Positions 23,466 to 37,000 of a stretch of 64,000 bases of DNA are shown in pieces; within the stretch, counting starts at the first letter, position 1; each line of letters opens with the position of its first letter. This stretch comes from Diploscapter coronatus (lineage: Eukaryota; Nematoda; Chromadorea; Rhabditida; Rhabditidae): contig OZ038423.1 of the NCBI GenBank assembly GCA_964036155.1, positions 1,364,001 to 1,428,000 on the forward strand, written 5' to 3'. Under the pieces are notes generated by a model. It had not been told where the DNA came from and ran no database searches. It worked only from the letters and a program-made list of their open reading frames with translations. Both the position numbers and the translations under genes were made by a program.

Positions 23466-25031
23466 TTTTCCCTGTTTTTTTTGCCGCGAGGCTCTCAGGG
23501 TTCGCGCGCAGAGACGCCGAGGATTACAGGCGGCGTGACGTGCGCTAGTTGTACCCTCGTCCGAATCTGGAAGATTCGGAATTCCTTTCAAAACGACCAT
23601 AACTTTAGTCAACACTAAAATACGCGTGCAAAAGCGACTATATTTGATAAGATGTTTACGAATTTCCCCCAATGTCTAACAATTCTGTTGTTTATTTTCT
23701 CAGGAGGGAAGAAGAAATCTTTAGTCCAATTTTAATGCGATGAATTAAAAGTTCGAGATTGAACCTCAGATTAAGAAAGATTCCGAGAAATCCAATGGGC
23801 TATCTGAGGATAAGTGGAAAGAAAGTAGCTGATTTTGATATTAGCTTTCATTACTAACCCTCTTAGGAATGTGTGAGAAATATGCTAATTATCTGGCAAA
23901 ATATCAATGCGAATGAAATGTGTTCGGCGAATTCTAGGGAAATCTCGAAAAAGCGCGAGAACAAGTGTAAAATCATCGCACGGAGAGTAGATGAGATGAG
24001 CAGGAAATTCATGAAATTGATACATTTTGGCTGGATGACTGAAGACTAAAGATAAGTATCGATTAATGGTAGTTTCAGATAGACAAAGAAACAAGATCTT
24101 CATCAAAATTAGCATGCAAATCAAAGTTATTATGAAGATGATCAATGTACCTTAAATAAATGATGAGTTATATATGGGGATGGTGATCAAATGAACAGTA
24201 CATTTAGATATAGTACGATAATCGATTTTGTATAGTCGTTTTGTCGCTTACTCTAGTCGAATTCCGATGATATCACATTTCAAAAGAAAAACACGCTCGA
24301 GTTAAAGCAACTCAGTTAGTTAGCCGGAAACTTTGAAATTTCCCGATTATGAAATTCGCTCAGGTAGGAGGGAAATATATTGACCCTATAAATTAGTCCC
24401 GGGTTTTTCTCCCGAATGGGAACAAAAGGTCCGGGAGCAATCAAATCCGAGCTTGTTGATAGCCCAGATAAATCGATATTCGAAGAAAAGAAGGATGTTG
24501 AGGAAGAGAGGGAAAAGATAACGACGGATGAAATACGCGTAGGTGAGGGAAGCGAGCGCGAGATGGCAGCCGATTTTCCGTCTTTCTCTCCCTCTCTACA
24601 TTATCCTTATCCTTTTCGTGTATTTTATCTCTAACCATCTTTTTCTCTCTTGCCACTTGATTTGATATACTATTTCTCCTGCCAAAAGCACTGAAGAGCT
24701 CGACGGCAGCAGCTTTTCGAGTGTAAAGCTTTGAAAAGAGAGAGTTGTTAGAGAGTAGGCAAAAATGAGAGGCTGAAGGAAAAAGTCGGGGATAAAAGCT
24801 AAAAATCTTGGAGAGCTCAGATAAATAGTACCGCACGCTCTCTCGGAATTCTTCCTCAACCAGGTCAAACCAACTTGTAATTTTCCCCGAAGTACAGTAA
24901 TCTTCATGTAGAGAATTTAGAATGTTTATTCTTTTTGCGAGGGAAGTTTTTTTCGAGAATCACAACGATAAAAGTCCGATCAGCAAAAAATAACTAAACA
25001 TATTCACAATAATATATAGATTAAATCAGCC

Positions 25032-25092
25032 TCTTGTATTTATCATCGAATTAAACAAACGCCCAGAACAGACTGATAAATACAAGAGGATG
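25032..25092. repeat. Short hairpin K
   Basis: CCTCTTGTATTTATC is exactly mirrored by GATAAATACAAGAGG around a 31-base loop. Confidence 0.9.
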
Positions 25093-25396
25093 AAAAATAT
25101 AATATGCACACCTGATTTTGTTCGATCGTTCATATTGGTTTGATTATATATATAATATTTTTAAAAATAAATAAATTAAGATTTTAAATCAATTGGCAAA
25201 ATGGTGATCATAAAAATACAGATAAATACATGACGAAAGCGCATTTTCGGGTACACAATTTGTGAAAAGATATGCAATGAAAATGAGTCTACGTATTTAA
25301 ATTGACTACTGTAATCCACATCCACACTCATTCGTTTTAATCATTATTAACCTAACGCCCGAGCGACTTATAATTGCAAAAGAAGTCAATATGCAA

Positions 25397-25548
25397 TATT
25401 GTTGATTGGAGAGAGCAGAGTCGATATTCACACGCAGCAGAAATTAGAAATCGAATTTGTAGGAGCGAAATAGTGAGTCGCGTAGAAAAGAAACGAGACA
25501 AATACCGTAATTTTTGGATATCGACGCGTTCTCTCCAATCAACAATAC
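25397..25548. repeat. Foldback element M, copy 3
   Basis: Begins ATTGTTGATTGGAGAGAGCA and ends GCGTTCTCTCCAATCAACAAT. It carries GAGCGAAATAGTGAGTCGCG inside. Closest relatives are at 4985 and 3258. Confidence 0.9.
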
Positions 25549-25781
25549 AAATGGACGTGATGTTTATTGGATGTGGTTTACAAAGAGCCCATTAAAATAG
25601 ATATACGGTATCTAAGGATCTAGGTATATCAATGCTTATCTTCAGAACTATCCGCGGGTACTGTAAAGGTATGAAAATTTGCCTAACTATCAATGAAACA
25701 TAAACAGGTACGAGCATTTTGTACCTGCTCATAGTTAATACAAGTTCAAGGCCTGTTGTGGACAGCCCTAGTGATTATTGC

Positions 25782-28028
25782 CTAGCCACGTATTGTAGCG
25801 GAGTGGAGGTATATTTCGGGAGACGATGATGCAATTTGAATGTTACGGTAATATGGACTGTTGCTGCTGCTACTGTGAGAAGAAGGAAATGACACCGGAA
25901 CCTTAAATGTATAAAATTAAATTATATATCAAATATAATTGAATGCACACCAGTGAATACACGTCATCGGGGGATTGCATTGCTGCTGATTTTAGGCGGA
26001 GACTATATAACCGTATCTCTGCGTCCGTCATGTAGCGATGGTCGTTTCCTGAAATTCGATAATTTCTAAAATTATCTATTTTTAAATTATATGTGTATTT
26101 GATTATTCTCCAATAATCGCACGTAGGTGGAAAGGTGAGAAAATCAAATTTTTGTGTTAATATTAAAATAGTCCGGAAATTTGTTCACTTTTTCTCGACA
26201 TCATAAGGATATTTCGATAAGTTATAAGTTATTTGTTCCGGAAGTTCCCTCCGCAACCTACACACAGTCAGAACTCCTCGTTATAGCCCATTAATGTTTC
26301 CCAACGTCAAAATTAATCGGTTAAAATTGTGCGCGAAAGAATGTGCTGCATTAGGGATGCGGTTGAAACGATTAATGAGATTATGATCTTATTTTGGCGC
26401 AGAATGTAAATGTCACCAGAAAACGTTGGGTTGGGTTCCAAACTCCGAATTTTCAATCAAAATCCAAACCTCATAAATCTACCACAAGAATTATAAACTA
26501 TAATAACATCAAAAATATCCCAGACAAGATAATTGTTTATATCATAATTAAAATACCCAAACTATTGATAAATAAGTAAATAACACCATTATTAAAATAG
26601 CAAAAAAAAAAACCCCACCAATTTGTGATTGGCGTAGCAAGTGGCGTTGGTGGCTAAGCGCTGTTGCCTGCCCTCCTGCCCCTGAGCCGCTCCTTCCTCT
26701 TCCAATTGTGCTGATTGGCGCAGCTCGTTTCGATTCGACTCCAATGGGAAGGCACACGTAGAGCCAATCGGACACTTGCATAATTGTCTGCAAAAATCGA
26801 TAAATTCGATATTTTCTCGCCAAAAATAGTCATTTATTAGGGAAATAAAGAATTGTTAAAGAAAAATAAGCGCGAGCTAGATTGAGAAGAAATAGCACAT
26901 GATTTGGAACGTTATGACATAATTTATGTTTTTTTTCAAATAACTAAAAATTCGACTTACCTTACTCCAGCATCGTCTAAAACGGCGCATGTGTCGTCGG
27001 GTTCCTGGCACGAACGCGCCTAAATTAGAAAAAAATCATTATAAATCAACATTTCATATCGATTTTTCACGGCAATTCACGTGTTAATTTGCTTATTTCA
27101 CGCGCATTATTAAAACCACAGCAGAAATTCAACTTCATACGGCTAATTTGGCTACCGTGAAACGCGATTCGGGGGATTTGGACGCTGTGGCGAGTGATGG
27201 TCTTCGCCGCAGTCGTCTCGGAGACCGAGACTGTCTTACGACGATAAATCACCGTACTCTTCACCGATTCGGATTCCCTCGAACTTTCCGGGTACTTAAA
27301 TTCAATCCTACACGACGTGTTTCCAGACTTGAATTTAAAATCACTACGATGATCTCCCCGTACCTCGCAGATGTATTCGGAGTTTCGCGTGCCTGGGATC
27401 TTTCTTCTTCTGTGGACCATATTGTCTGGGCACACGCAGTGGATGGCGGTTTGGAGATCCTCTACTGAGGTGGCTACTTGCCCCTCATCGCAAATTGGGA
27501 CTTTTCGGGGCTCGCAGAACTGAATTTTAAATAATATTTCACTTTTCATTGTTTAACTCTATATGTTACCTGATAGACAGTCCCTTTCGAGTTTATTGAG
27601 AATTCCGGCCCGGTAGGGCACGATCTGTCTTCGCCTAAAGTGAATATGAATTGAGATTTCAGCTCACTTTGCACAACTTACCGGGACAGTCGCAAAAAGT
27701 CATATCAATTCCGTTAACGACGTACGAACAGGCTTGTGATGACTCACAAATCGGTCTTCGATAATGTTGTCTTCTTTGGATCTGGAAATTGCGCATAATT
27801 ATGGATAATCGTTACTTGACCTATAGGCATCATATTTTAATGCATAGTTATTTGAGTTTTATATATTGGAACATAAGCAATAGACTTTTGGAATAAAAAT
27901 TACATGATAGTTGTGTTTGTTTATAATAATTCGCTACTTACCAAACTCAAAGATAACGTAATATGAGGTAGTGCCAGGAGCAAGAAAACAGCGAACTTCT
28001 GTAGTGATATACAGAACTGTGGTAGCAT
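25782..28028 (-). CDS. Secreted Cys-rich protein (unrecognised)
   Basis: Eight exons (minus): 28028-27942, 27781-27682, 27634-27570, 27519-27364, 27019-26961, 26787-26614, 26065-25951, 25901-25782; 291 residues. The N-terminus is a signal peptide (KFAVFLLLALPHITLS). Then come repeated short Cys modules: CESSQAC, TFCDCPG, RSCPTG, FCEPRKVPIC, HCVCPDN, YICE, SCQEPDDTC, LCKCPIGSTC and NATCY, a pattern typical of extracellular disulphide-rich proteins. A charged stretch (RYMTDAEIRLYSLRLKSAA) and a Ser-rich tail follow. The exon 6/7 junction is the weak point: the obvious donor (TTG, then GTGGGG) leaves the wrong phase. The phase-compatible solution uses a donor five bases further on (GGGTTTTT) and an upstream acceptor (TTTTAG), and was chosen here. 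No known toxin or inhibitor family could be assigned. Confidence 0.7.
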
Positions 28029-28706
28029 GATGAATACCGTATTATTTGGGTTTAGAGAATTAATGGTGACTTTCTTTCAGCGATTAAGCCAAATATGTGA
28101 TAGTAATTTATAGCCTTTAAAAGCTAGGTCTTATTTAGCAATCGTAATGTTTAGCACCAGTACAATAGAATGCCTTTTATAGACGAAGTTTCGGAAGTAA
28201 TCTGAAATTACAAATGTACATTAAGATAGAATGAGTTGAAGTGGAAAGTAATATGAATATCGAAAGAAAGGATGCGAGGTTGTTTGGAATTAAATTTAGA
28301 GTTACAAAAATCGCATTTGAGGCTCGAGACTAAAGTTGTATCTGAGAAGAATAGGCTTTAAATAAGGAGAACTTATGAATGAATAAAGGCATAACTCATT
28401 GAGCAATTTCGCGATTCTGCGCTTACATAACACACAAGAATGAAAAATGAAAATAAGTTGAGAACAGAACGCTCTCATTATACTTTCATATTAACACTAA
28501 AGTGGAGATAGTTTTCAGCCTTTAATTTCCGTGAGTATCGCGTCGAAGTTTCTGTTCTTCAGTCGTTTGAGAGTTTTTTAATCGGAAGAGTCTCATTTGT
28601 TTTCAGAGAAGAAAAATGAAAACACATCACGTGCGCCATTTTTGAAAGAAGAAAACACAGGTCTAAGTTGAATTTTGAATAGACGACGAAAATCCTAGTT
28701 CCGCCG

Positions 28707-28806
28707 GCTGTTTGGAAACTTTAAGCTCTCAAGCCATACGAAATAGGATGAAGGAAATGGTAGGGAAGACGATTTCGCATGGCTTTAGGTTTCTAAGTTT
28801 GCCACA
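28707..28806. repeat. Family C hairpin, short
   Basis: CTGTTTGGAAACTTTAAGCT and CTCAAGCCATACGAAATAGG face TTTCGCATGGCTTTAGGTTT and CTAAGTTTGCCA. Confidence 0.8.
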
Positions 28807-31800
28807 CCACCCAGCAGGACTTAAATAAAATCCCCGAAATTTCGGTGTTCTTAAATCTATCGAAAACCAAAGTTGTCGGCCAAAACATATACAATTTAAA
28901 GGAGATAAGTCCACTAACAGGCGGGGATTTAATCTTTTATAGGTGGAGATTGCCCATCTGTTTTTTCTCACCGGAAATTCGCCTATCCGTCAAACTAACT
29001 CGAACGCGAAAAGCCCCTATGCGAATTACCGAATGGAGTACGGGTACTGAGTTGTTGCTCGCTTCAACAGTTTATCACACTACGAGCAGAGCCTCGTAGT
29101 ATAAGGACTATTACGTAATTTTGCCTATCGGATATTTTAGGCTTTATTCTCACATATCTAATGCGATTAGAAAAAGTTGCCTATAAGCAGCGTCATTTAC
29201 GGCTAGATAAATTTAGATGCAGCAATGTTTCAACGTTTCTTAAGCAAAACGAAGTAGTAAATTTTGTAGAGCATTTTGCGAGATAAAATTAGAGTTTGCG
29301 AGTTTAAAATGTCAAATATTAAAGCTCATAAAACATTAATGCAAAAATGATGCCAGATTTTTATAAATAGGGAATGAAATTTGCTTCCGAAAATTCGGAC
29401 GTGTGCAGCATTCAGATATCGGCACATTTTGGGAGTTGAATTTTTAACTTAACACCACATAGGGTGGATTTAATGAGCCGGGAATTATTCATAATTGTGA
29501 CCTATTTGAGCGCTATCTTACCCCGAAAAGTTTTAAGACGGAGGCGCGTAAATTATATCCTTTTTCCATATGTAAAGGAGTGTATTTTAAGTATTGTTAG
29601 TATCAAGGTGGTCATTTTCTGCGCATATCAGAATTTAGATACAATTCTCAATTTATGCGAATTGGAAAGAGCGCAAAGATAATGAGTTTAAAGAACGTGA
29701 GAAATTCAATATGCTCGTGACTTTTGACGTAAAATTCGGAGCAAATGTGAAACCCATCGCAAAATAAGCAAAGTGAAATTCACAAAAACGACTTATTTTT
29801 GTACTTCTCATCAAAATTGCCGTTCAGATTCGTGAAAAAATCATGGAATTTTCAAGTTGGCTTTCCTAAGATAGCTTAGTTTTCCGTGGCGATGATGTTT
29901 TGATATTATCAAGTAGACGGGGTGAGCGGCGCCGGGACGTTTTTTTTCTGAATCATTCATGAGATTTTGCCTGATGGATAATTAAGCAGCGGATATGGAC
30001 GCACTAAATGATGATTACACGTTTCGCGACACCTACTCGGTGGAGAGAAAGGCTAGAAAATTAGAACCTATTTCAAGAAATCTCGGGTTTCACGATCAGA
30101 CCTAGTAGCCTTTCGAATTGAAAGCAAATTTTAGGGGAAGGGTGTATTCATGATCAAATTTTTCTGTAGAAAATTAGAGATTTGGAATAAGAGTTTCGCG
30201 AATCATTTTGACTCAAGCCCTGACTGTGTAGGTTCACGATCAAAAGCCCTCGATTTTAAGAAAAAGATGAAAGTTCTTCGTGATAATAGTTATAAATAGC
30301 GAATTCTGATGTTTACGCTTGATATGGTTCAAATTAATTCGAAAATATGAACATGTCTGAAAATGCGAGAATGAATTTGAGGGGTTTTGAGGGATTCAAA
30401 AAAGAACGATAATAACATTATGTCCGTGAATATAAAGGCAAAGGGCATATGGTGAGGCAGGAATATTGAAATATATTCAGAAATTCAACAATAGGAAAAC
30501 CCCACGCAAAACACAATAAATGAGACTTATTTTGAATCTCAAAAAGACAACCCGCGTCTTTGCGTTGAAAATGACATAATTAACTAGAGAGTTCAAGGCT
30601 CAAGATCTTTTTAGAAGTCGGAAAATAAGTCTGGTCGAAATTATAATGAAATCGCCCTATTCTGGTAATATATATCAGACCATTTAAATGAAGTTCCACA
30701 CCTACTTAAGCACTTTTTGCTTCGCTAAATTAAGCCGTTGAGAAGCTCGATAATGATTGGTTGAGTGTGAAATTTCGATAATGCTAGAACTTTTGAGTCA
30801 TTCTTTGAACAATTGTAACACGTAAAATGACGAGTTATAATAATCACAAGTTTTAATACGATCATCATTTTGATATAAAATATATATATATATATGATCT
30901 TATTTACTATATAGACTAAAGTTCGAATTTTTCGATAATAATTTTAGGTTTAAAGATAGACTCGTAATTGTAAATGTCAATTATTCATTCGTTTGAGTTA
31001 TTTTGACCCCATAAAAATTTAGCAACATTTTAAGAAACGAAGCGAAGAGAAAACACCATGTGCGATTTTTAACTTTGCAAAAAATGTTAGAATGGAATTT
31101 CGAGCTATAAATTTAGGTTAGATATCCCCGTTGACAAGGAAGTTTTGGCCTTATGATTCATCAAATGAAAAGTGACAATAATAGAGTATTTCTGGCTCTG
31201 GCGTGATAAATGAAATGATCAACATGCTACTGTATTATCAGCGAGCAAAAAATTGGTTATTCGAGCATAGAGCCGATTAAGACTATTCAAGCTTTCTTCA
31301 TTCCTTAGATGAAATAGCATACCTAATTAAGAAAGTTAGAGCGTTTTTCTATACTCTCTAACCTTCGATAACTCATTGTTCTTCGTTACTGATAGTATTA
31401 ATCTCATTACGCATGAACGTATACATTTAACTAGAAAAAAACGGTTGTCAAAATATTGAGAACGCAATACGACTATTGTATAAGCCTTCTGAGGCCACCG
31501 CTATTCAGAAAGATGATCAACAATCAAGTCTAGACCAAAGATAATAGCCAAGCCGCCAAAACATGATAATCTCTATAATATTTGCTGGAAATCGTAATAA
31601 AACTTAGGAAGTGGTATATTTGAACAATGCGAGTGTAAGCTTAGTATGAATCTCTACAAGTTTTAAAATAATAATTAAATGACATTGCAATATTTCAGAG
31701 TTAATTCGTGGCCTAATTAGGCAAATTTCCACGAAACGGTTAGTGTCTAGACTCAACTGACGAATTCAACATGACTAACTAAACAAATGTATGCATTTAA

Positions 31801-33903
31801 GTATGAGCTTGAAATGAAATGCTTGAAATACACTACATTAAATACTATTGAGTGGGTTTCAGTTGACATTTTAGAGATGTTGATTTTCATAATGTCAGCC
31901 TAGTTTCCAACCCGAAAAAATGAGTTCAACAATTTCGAATTACAATGAAAAAGCGGGTAGTATGCTTCAAGGCTCCTAACGTAAAAGTATGGATAAAAAT
32001 GTAGTGAGAATCGCAATTGAATCCCGGGGATATATTTATATATTTTATTTTTTTAAAAACTTTTTATCATGTGATGGCCGGAAATTAGACTATAATTAAA
32101 GTAATGATAAGTTCAAGTATGACGAAAATAGAGGGGTTCGAAGTTAGCGAATGATGTTAGATTAGAAGATGGCTTTCGCGTTGATACAGGGATATTAAAT
32201 TAGAGCCCCAATATCTCGAATGAAATATGAGAAGCTCGAGATCAAATTGGAACATTAGACATATCAAACCCCGAATAATCAATATATTCGCAAAAATTAA
32301 AATATACGCAGAAAATATGAATCAACTTCATGAACTAGCTATAAATATAAAGAGAGCACTTTAACTTCAAAATTAAGATGAGTTGGGATTAGAACACCTT
32401 TAACATGAGCACGTTTCATGTGCGTTATGAAAATCTACCATAATATATGAGATAAGGGGGCCAGCGCTTATTTAGTTCCGCCCACTTTCTGATTAAAAAG
32501 GCCTCGCGAGAAAGACGCTGAACATATATGAGAATATAGGCATTTCCGGCTTAAGTTCTGTGCAAGAAGAGGGCATTTTTCGGATGGGGGACATTTTCGC
32601 GATCTCGGCAGATCAGAGGCAGATTTTCAGCCAGAATAACGAATTTTAGGAGTAGGGATACGAAATACGACGTTTTTGCTGTAGAAAAGTGATACATAGG
32701 GGGAGGGAGTTCGCAACGAGATTTTGGCAAATATTTTGGATTTTGGATTAAGCTCTGTCTCAGTTTGACTTCGATGGGTCAGAAACGCGGGATCTCGATT
32801 TTTGACTGTCGCCAAACCTCCCCGATTGAATTTAATCCTCTTACCCGATAAATCCTCCCAGGTTACATTCGAAACTAGCGTCTAAAAGCCCCTATATCCG
32901 GATTAGGCTGTATATACAGATTTTTTCGCCAGATGCGTTAATACCCAAGTTTATCAAGTAATAACAACATTTAAGATTGAACGAAAACACGGGATTTTAG
33001 TGCTCTTTTGTGTATGTTCGAAGACGATTTTTCGAAGAACTTTCGAAATTGTATCCATTCGATAAATGTTAACATTTCTTTTTGTTTGAATGAATTGTCT
33101 GACGAGTCCCGAGAGCAGTTTTCAGGAATAATTTTGTCTCCTCGTGACATATGGAATTGGGTTAAAATAATGAAATTTCGAATTATTGGGGGTAAAAATA
33201 TCTAAAGCTGGAATCGAATTTGCTGGAATAAGGTAATGAAATTTATACGGGGGAATTTAACAACTGGAAACGTTCAAAGTTGTGAGGTCACAACAGGCGG
33301 CAAATTTCGTGAAAATCGCTGAAATAGCCAGACTTTTTGTAGACAATTCTATTAAAATCGGCTTTAGTTCTACGAAATGCGTCGTGGTTTCTGAAGAAGT
33401 GTCAAAAATCCCAGATTACTCATATTTCTTTAAATATAAAGTAAAACTAGACAAGGAACAGTTTGAAATAAAATGTATTGTGCCTAAGTGCGTAGTTCGA
33501 TGGATATTTTAAGGATCTAAATCCGATATGGGGGGACTCAAAAATGCGAAAAATTCTCTTATTTTACATTTAACACTCCATTTAAGATGCTTCGAACGGG
33601 GATTTAGGCATATTTTGATATCATCCAATCTGCCTTTTTATTAAAAAAAAAAAAACATGCTCAAAATCGCTAATTCATAAATATTTATTAACAGACAGAT
33701 GCATCTAATATAATTGCACATTGAAATTTTCCATTTTGACGAGAAAAGTGGGTGTCACAACTTTATATGATAGCATATAATTTCAAATTCTGAGGTTAGA
33801 ATAATGATCAAACATATTTGGAAAATATTGAAGATGTGTGACCAAACATTATCAAACTAGAAAACATAAAATTGAAGATCAAATTTCAAGGAGGCCAATT
33901 TTT

Positions 33904-34026
33904 AAGGTAACCTGGACAATTCGTAGCTTCACAGTCCCGTATAGCTAAGGGAATAGGGGCAAGGTAGCAAGAAATCGTTGCCATATAATTTCGTAAGCTA
34001 CGAAGCTACGAATTATCCAGGTTACC
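33904..34026. repeat. Family A-like hairpin
   Basis: GGTAACCTGGACAATTCGTA is mirrored by TACGAATTATCCAGGTTACC, with TATAATTTCG in place of the usual core. It sits just beyond the pha-2 stop. Confidence 0.85.
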
Positions 34027-34055
34027 AATAATTCTGAGCTCCTAAAATATGCCTT

Positions 34056-37000
34056 CTACTCACAAAATCTGGAGGTAAACGAGAATGCTTCGGGTGGGTT
34101 TTGGGCGAGGTGATTCAATTCGGAGGCTAGCCTGGCATTCAATGACTGTGCGTCAATTGGCGTATTGTTGGCGCAATTGCCTTGAATCGGCAATTCATCT
34201 TCATCGCCGTCCTTTCGCACCCTGCGCCATTTCGCTCTTCTGTTTTGAAACCACGTCTTCACATGAAAATAATTCAATAATAATTGTTGGTTAATAGAGG
34301 CAATTCGGAAAACTAGTGCGCATCGTAGCATCGCTTTGCATGCGAAATAGTATAGGAGTTGCTAGGGCAAAATATTCTCTTCCCCATACTATTTCGTATA
34401 CAACGCGATGCAACGATTGCGCAACTACTTTTCCAGGTTGACGTTAATAAGTAAATAGTATGCTCTTGTAGAGTATGCTTCATTGCCAAATGCTAAATAT
34501 TTGTTTTATTTTCAAAGAAAGATTTGATAATTGCCAATGACCGATTACTTGAGACACAGTAAAAAGGGGAGGAAACTTGATGGGTTGAAACTAGCGAGTT
34601 GTTTTTGCAACCAAACATACGAAATTTTATTGATGTGTGAAAAAGTCACTTTGACGACTGTTTGATATTACGGAATGCACACTATACATATTCGAATTTG
34701 TACACCGTTTATTTTCTCAATGAATCGATCATTGACAATACTAAATTCAATTTTTTCGAGGCAAGATTTACTAAGATCCCGCATTCGAACGTTTCAAGAA
34801 GCCACTTGCTAAAAAGATGATGACGCTTTCGAAAATATCAAAGTTTTACAAATTTTCATTATAACTTTCATTTTATTGTATCAGCTTTGAATGAATAGGA
34901 TTTTAATTTATCTTTAATTTTCAAAACTTCGATAAACCCTTTCGGACAATAGACAGGGGCGATAATGTGGAGGAGGAAATTTTTGAACTCTCGTGAAAAA
35001 CAGCCGGATAATTGAAATATTTTAATTTTTCGGGCCAAAAATAGGAATTTGATGTTTTATGGTTCCTTGAATTTGTGTGAATTATTATCATCGTCTATGA
35101 CCAATTTTTTGAGACGAAATAACTTATGCACAAATTCGAATATACAAAGTGAGCATTGCGTAATTTCAAATAGTCATCCAACTCATTTCTTGATTCGATG
35201 AACATGTCGTCCACTTGTTCTCAAGCAGCGTGCTAATTGCCATGCGTCAAACGTTCATCCCATTCATTTTATCTCAAGTAATCAGTCATTGACAATATCG
35301 TTTCTTGACTTCAAAAATCGTTTGGTAAGAAAGAATGTCGTATGCCTATTTCTGACAAATGTGTGTAAGGTAATCGCGAGATGAATTGACCATATTTTCC
35401 CGCATTCCGTTGATTCAAATCCCCTGTTCATACCGGTTTAAACTTCACAAACGAAATGTGATCTAAGGATTTCGCGATTTTTCGAATATATTTTCAAAAG
35501 TACACCATTCTGTGAGCCACAGATACGAATTATATGCATAAATGGTTTGCTACAAAGAATGAGGGAACTTAAGAAAATGTTCATAATAAGCACACATGAA
35601 TGTCAACATGTTGTTTCGTCACAAATGGAATTAGAAAAGCCATTCATATTTCAGGTTCATCGCACGCTTTAATTCATGTTGTGCTCACAAGAGAATGCCA
35701 GTTTTCATCCAAGGAAATAGAAAATTCGACTGAATAATTTAAGATCTCGAAAATTCGCCGAAATTGTGATCAGAATGTGATGTAAAATTTGCGGGGGGAA
35801 ATATTGGAGTCGTCATGTTGAAGGGAAAACATTTAATTATATAGCGTCAAAAGAAAGCGCGTAAATGTGACTAATTGTAGATTTTGTAAAATTTTGTCTT
35901 ACTTGGCGCTCGCTGAGACTTAGCGATTTGGCTAACTTCTTTCGCTCTTGGGGACTCAAATATTTGTGCGAGTCAAATTTATTCTCCAAAGCGTCGGTTT
36001 GCTCATTCGTAAATCTGAAACAAACAAATTATATTGTCAATTACCACCAATAACTTGAGACGAAATAAATAATGTACAGGTTCGAATATGCAGTGTGCAT
36101 TGCGTATGCACAAATAGTCGTCTAGCTCATTCCTTGAATATGATGTAATAGCGTAAAGCCTGCTGTGGACAACGCACTAATTCGCACGCATCAAAGTTCG
36201 TCTCAAGTAATCGGTCATTGACAGTAACGTTGTTGTTTTTGAAAACAAAGACAAACCTAATTTGTCCGCCTTTCCGTTTTTGGGACGATTTTTGCATATA
36301 GGGATAGAGCCATGACATCCTCAAGTCCCATAGACCTTGCATTAGTTCCGGGGCTGAAAATACACTAATATTTCAGATAATCAAATTTTATAATATTGAA
36401 ACATCTTTCATATCATCATTAGAATTTCTATAATGCAGTGAAATTTCATTCATTAATGATATTCCTGGTTTATAATTTCACATTACTTGTGAAAACTGGC
36501 AGCTACTATTTAACGGAAAGTGTCAGAAGAACGGAACGACGGAAGCCTATAGTTAGGTATAAGGAAGAGAAAAAAGCGGAACGAAGACGTGAGAAAAGAA
36601 AGGCTGCGTCATTTCGTCAAGTTCTGCTAAATAGTAGTTGCCATAAAACTGTAAAAATCGAAGCTTAAAAATCAAAAGCCATGCTCTTTGTCTAAAAAAT
36701 GACTCTTGATTGTTTGATTTTCATTCTATTGTCTTTTGTCCAGATTGGTCCGGTTTGATGATTAATTTCTTGTCGAGTCCGCCTTTGATATAAGATCTAT
36801 TTTGTCTTGTATCGTCCCGTAAAAGTGGTCTATGCGGATAATTTAGATCAGTACGGCTCAAACCCCTATCGGCTCGCCGATAAGCCCTCTGTTGAACAGT
36901 GTTTCGGTCCTTGCGGCCGGCTTATAAGTCTCGACGTCCTCTCATCTCTCCTTCTCGTCTTTGTCTTTGTGTGATTAGTATCAGTGTCATCGCATTTCCT

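Larger units (their letters stand above)
23466..25781. other. Intergenic region between two minus-strand genes
   Basis: Holds hairpin K (25032-25092), foldback M copy 3 (25397-25548) and overlapping open frames on both strands. The plus-strand frame from the ATG at 24416 reads like protein (GTKGPGAIKSELVDSP then many Glu/Lys) and meets a GTGAGG donor, but no downstream partner exon was found. Confidence 0.5.
28029..34055. other. 6 kb gene-free stretch between the Cys-rich gene and pha-2
   Basis: AT-rich, with one family C hairpin at 28707-28806 and a family A copy at 33904-34026. Between about 28.8 and 33.9 kb no hairpin with the shared core and no convincing exon was seen. Frames at 29464, 33008 and 33282 are short and without splice context. 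As the 5' flank of the Cys-rich gene and 3' flank of pha-2 it could hold regulatory DNA, but no specific site can be named. Confidence 0.55.

Noticed and set aside
23411..23672. N-terminal extension of the disordered protein through the upstream open frame
   Set aside because: The added residues (KHLIKYSRFCTRILVL and following) do not resemble the rest and an ACAG acceptor lies just before the chosen ATG.
24416..24634. Plus-strand frame starting MGTKGPGAIKSELVDSP with a GTGAGG donor
   Set aside because: Reads like protein but no downstream exon or acceptor was found within several kb; kept only as a note.
24441..24907. Minus-strand frames of 103-131 codons
   Set aside because: Overlap each other and the plus-strand frame; Ser/Phe/Arg-rich shadow frames without splice support.
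33008..33512. Two short plus-strand frames
   Set aside because: AT-rich codons, no introns joining them, no recognisable motif.
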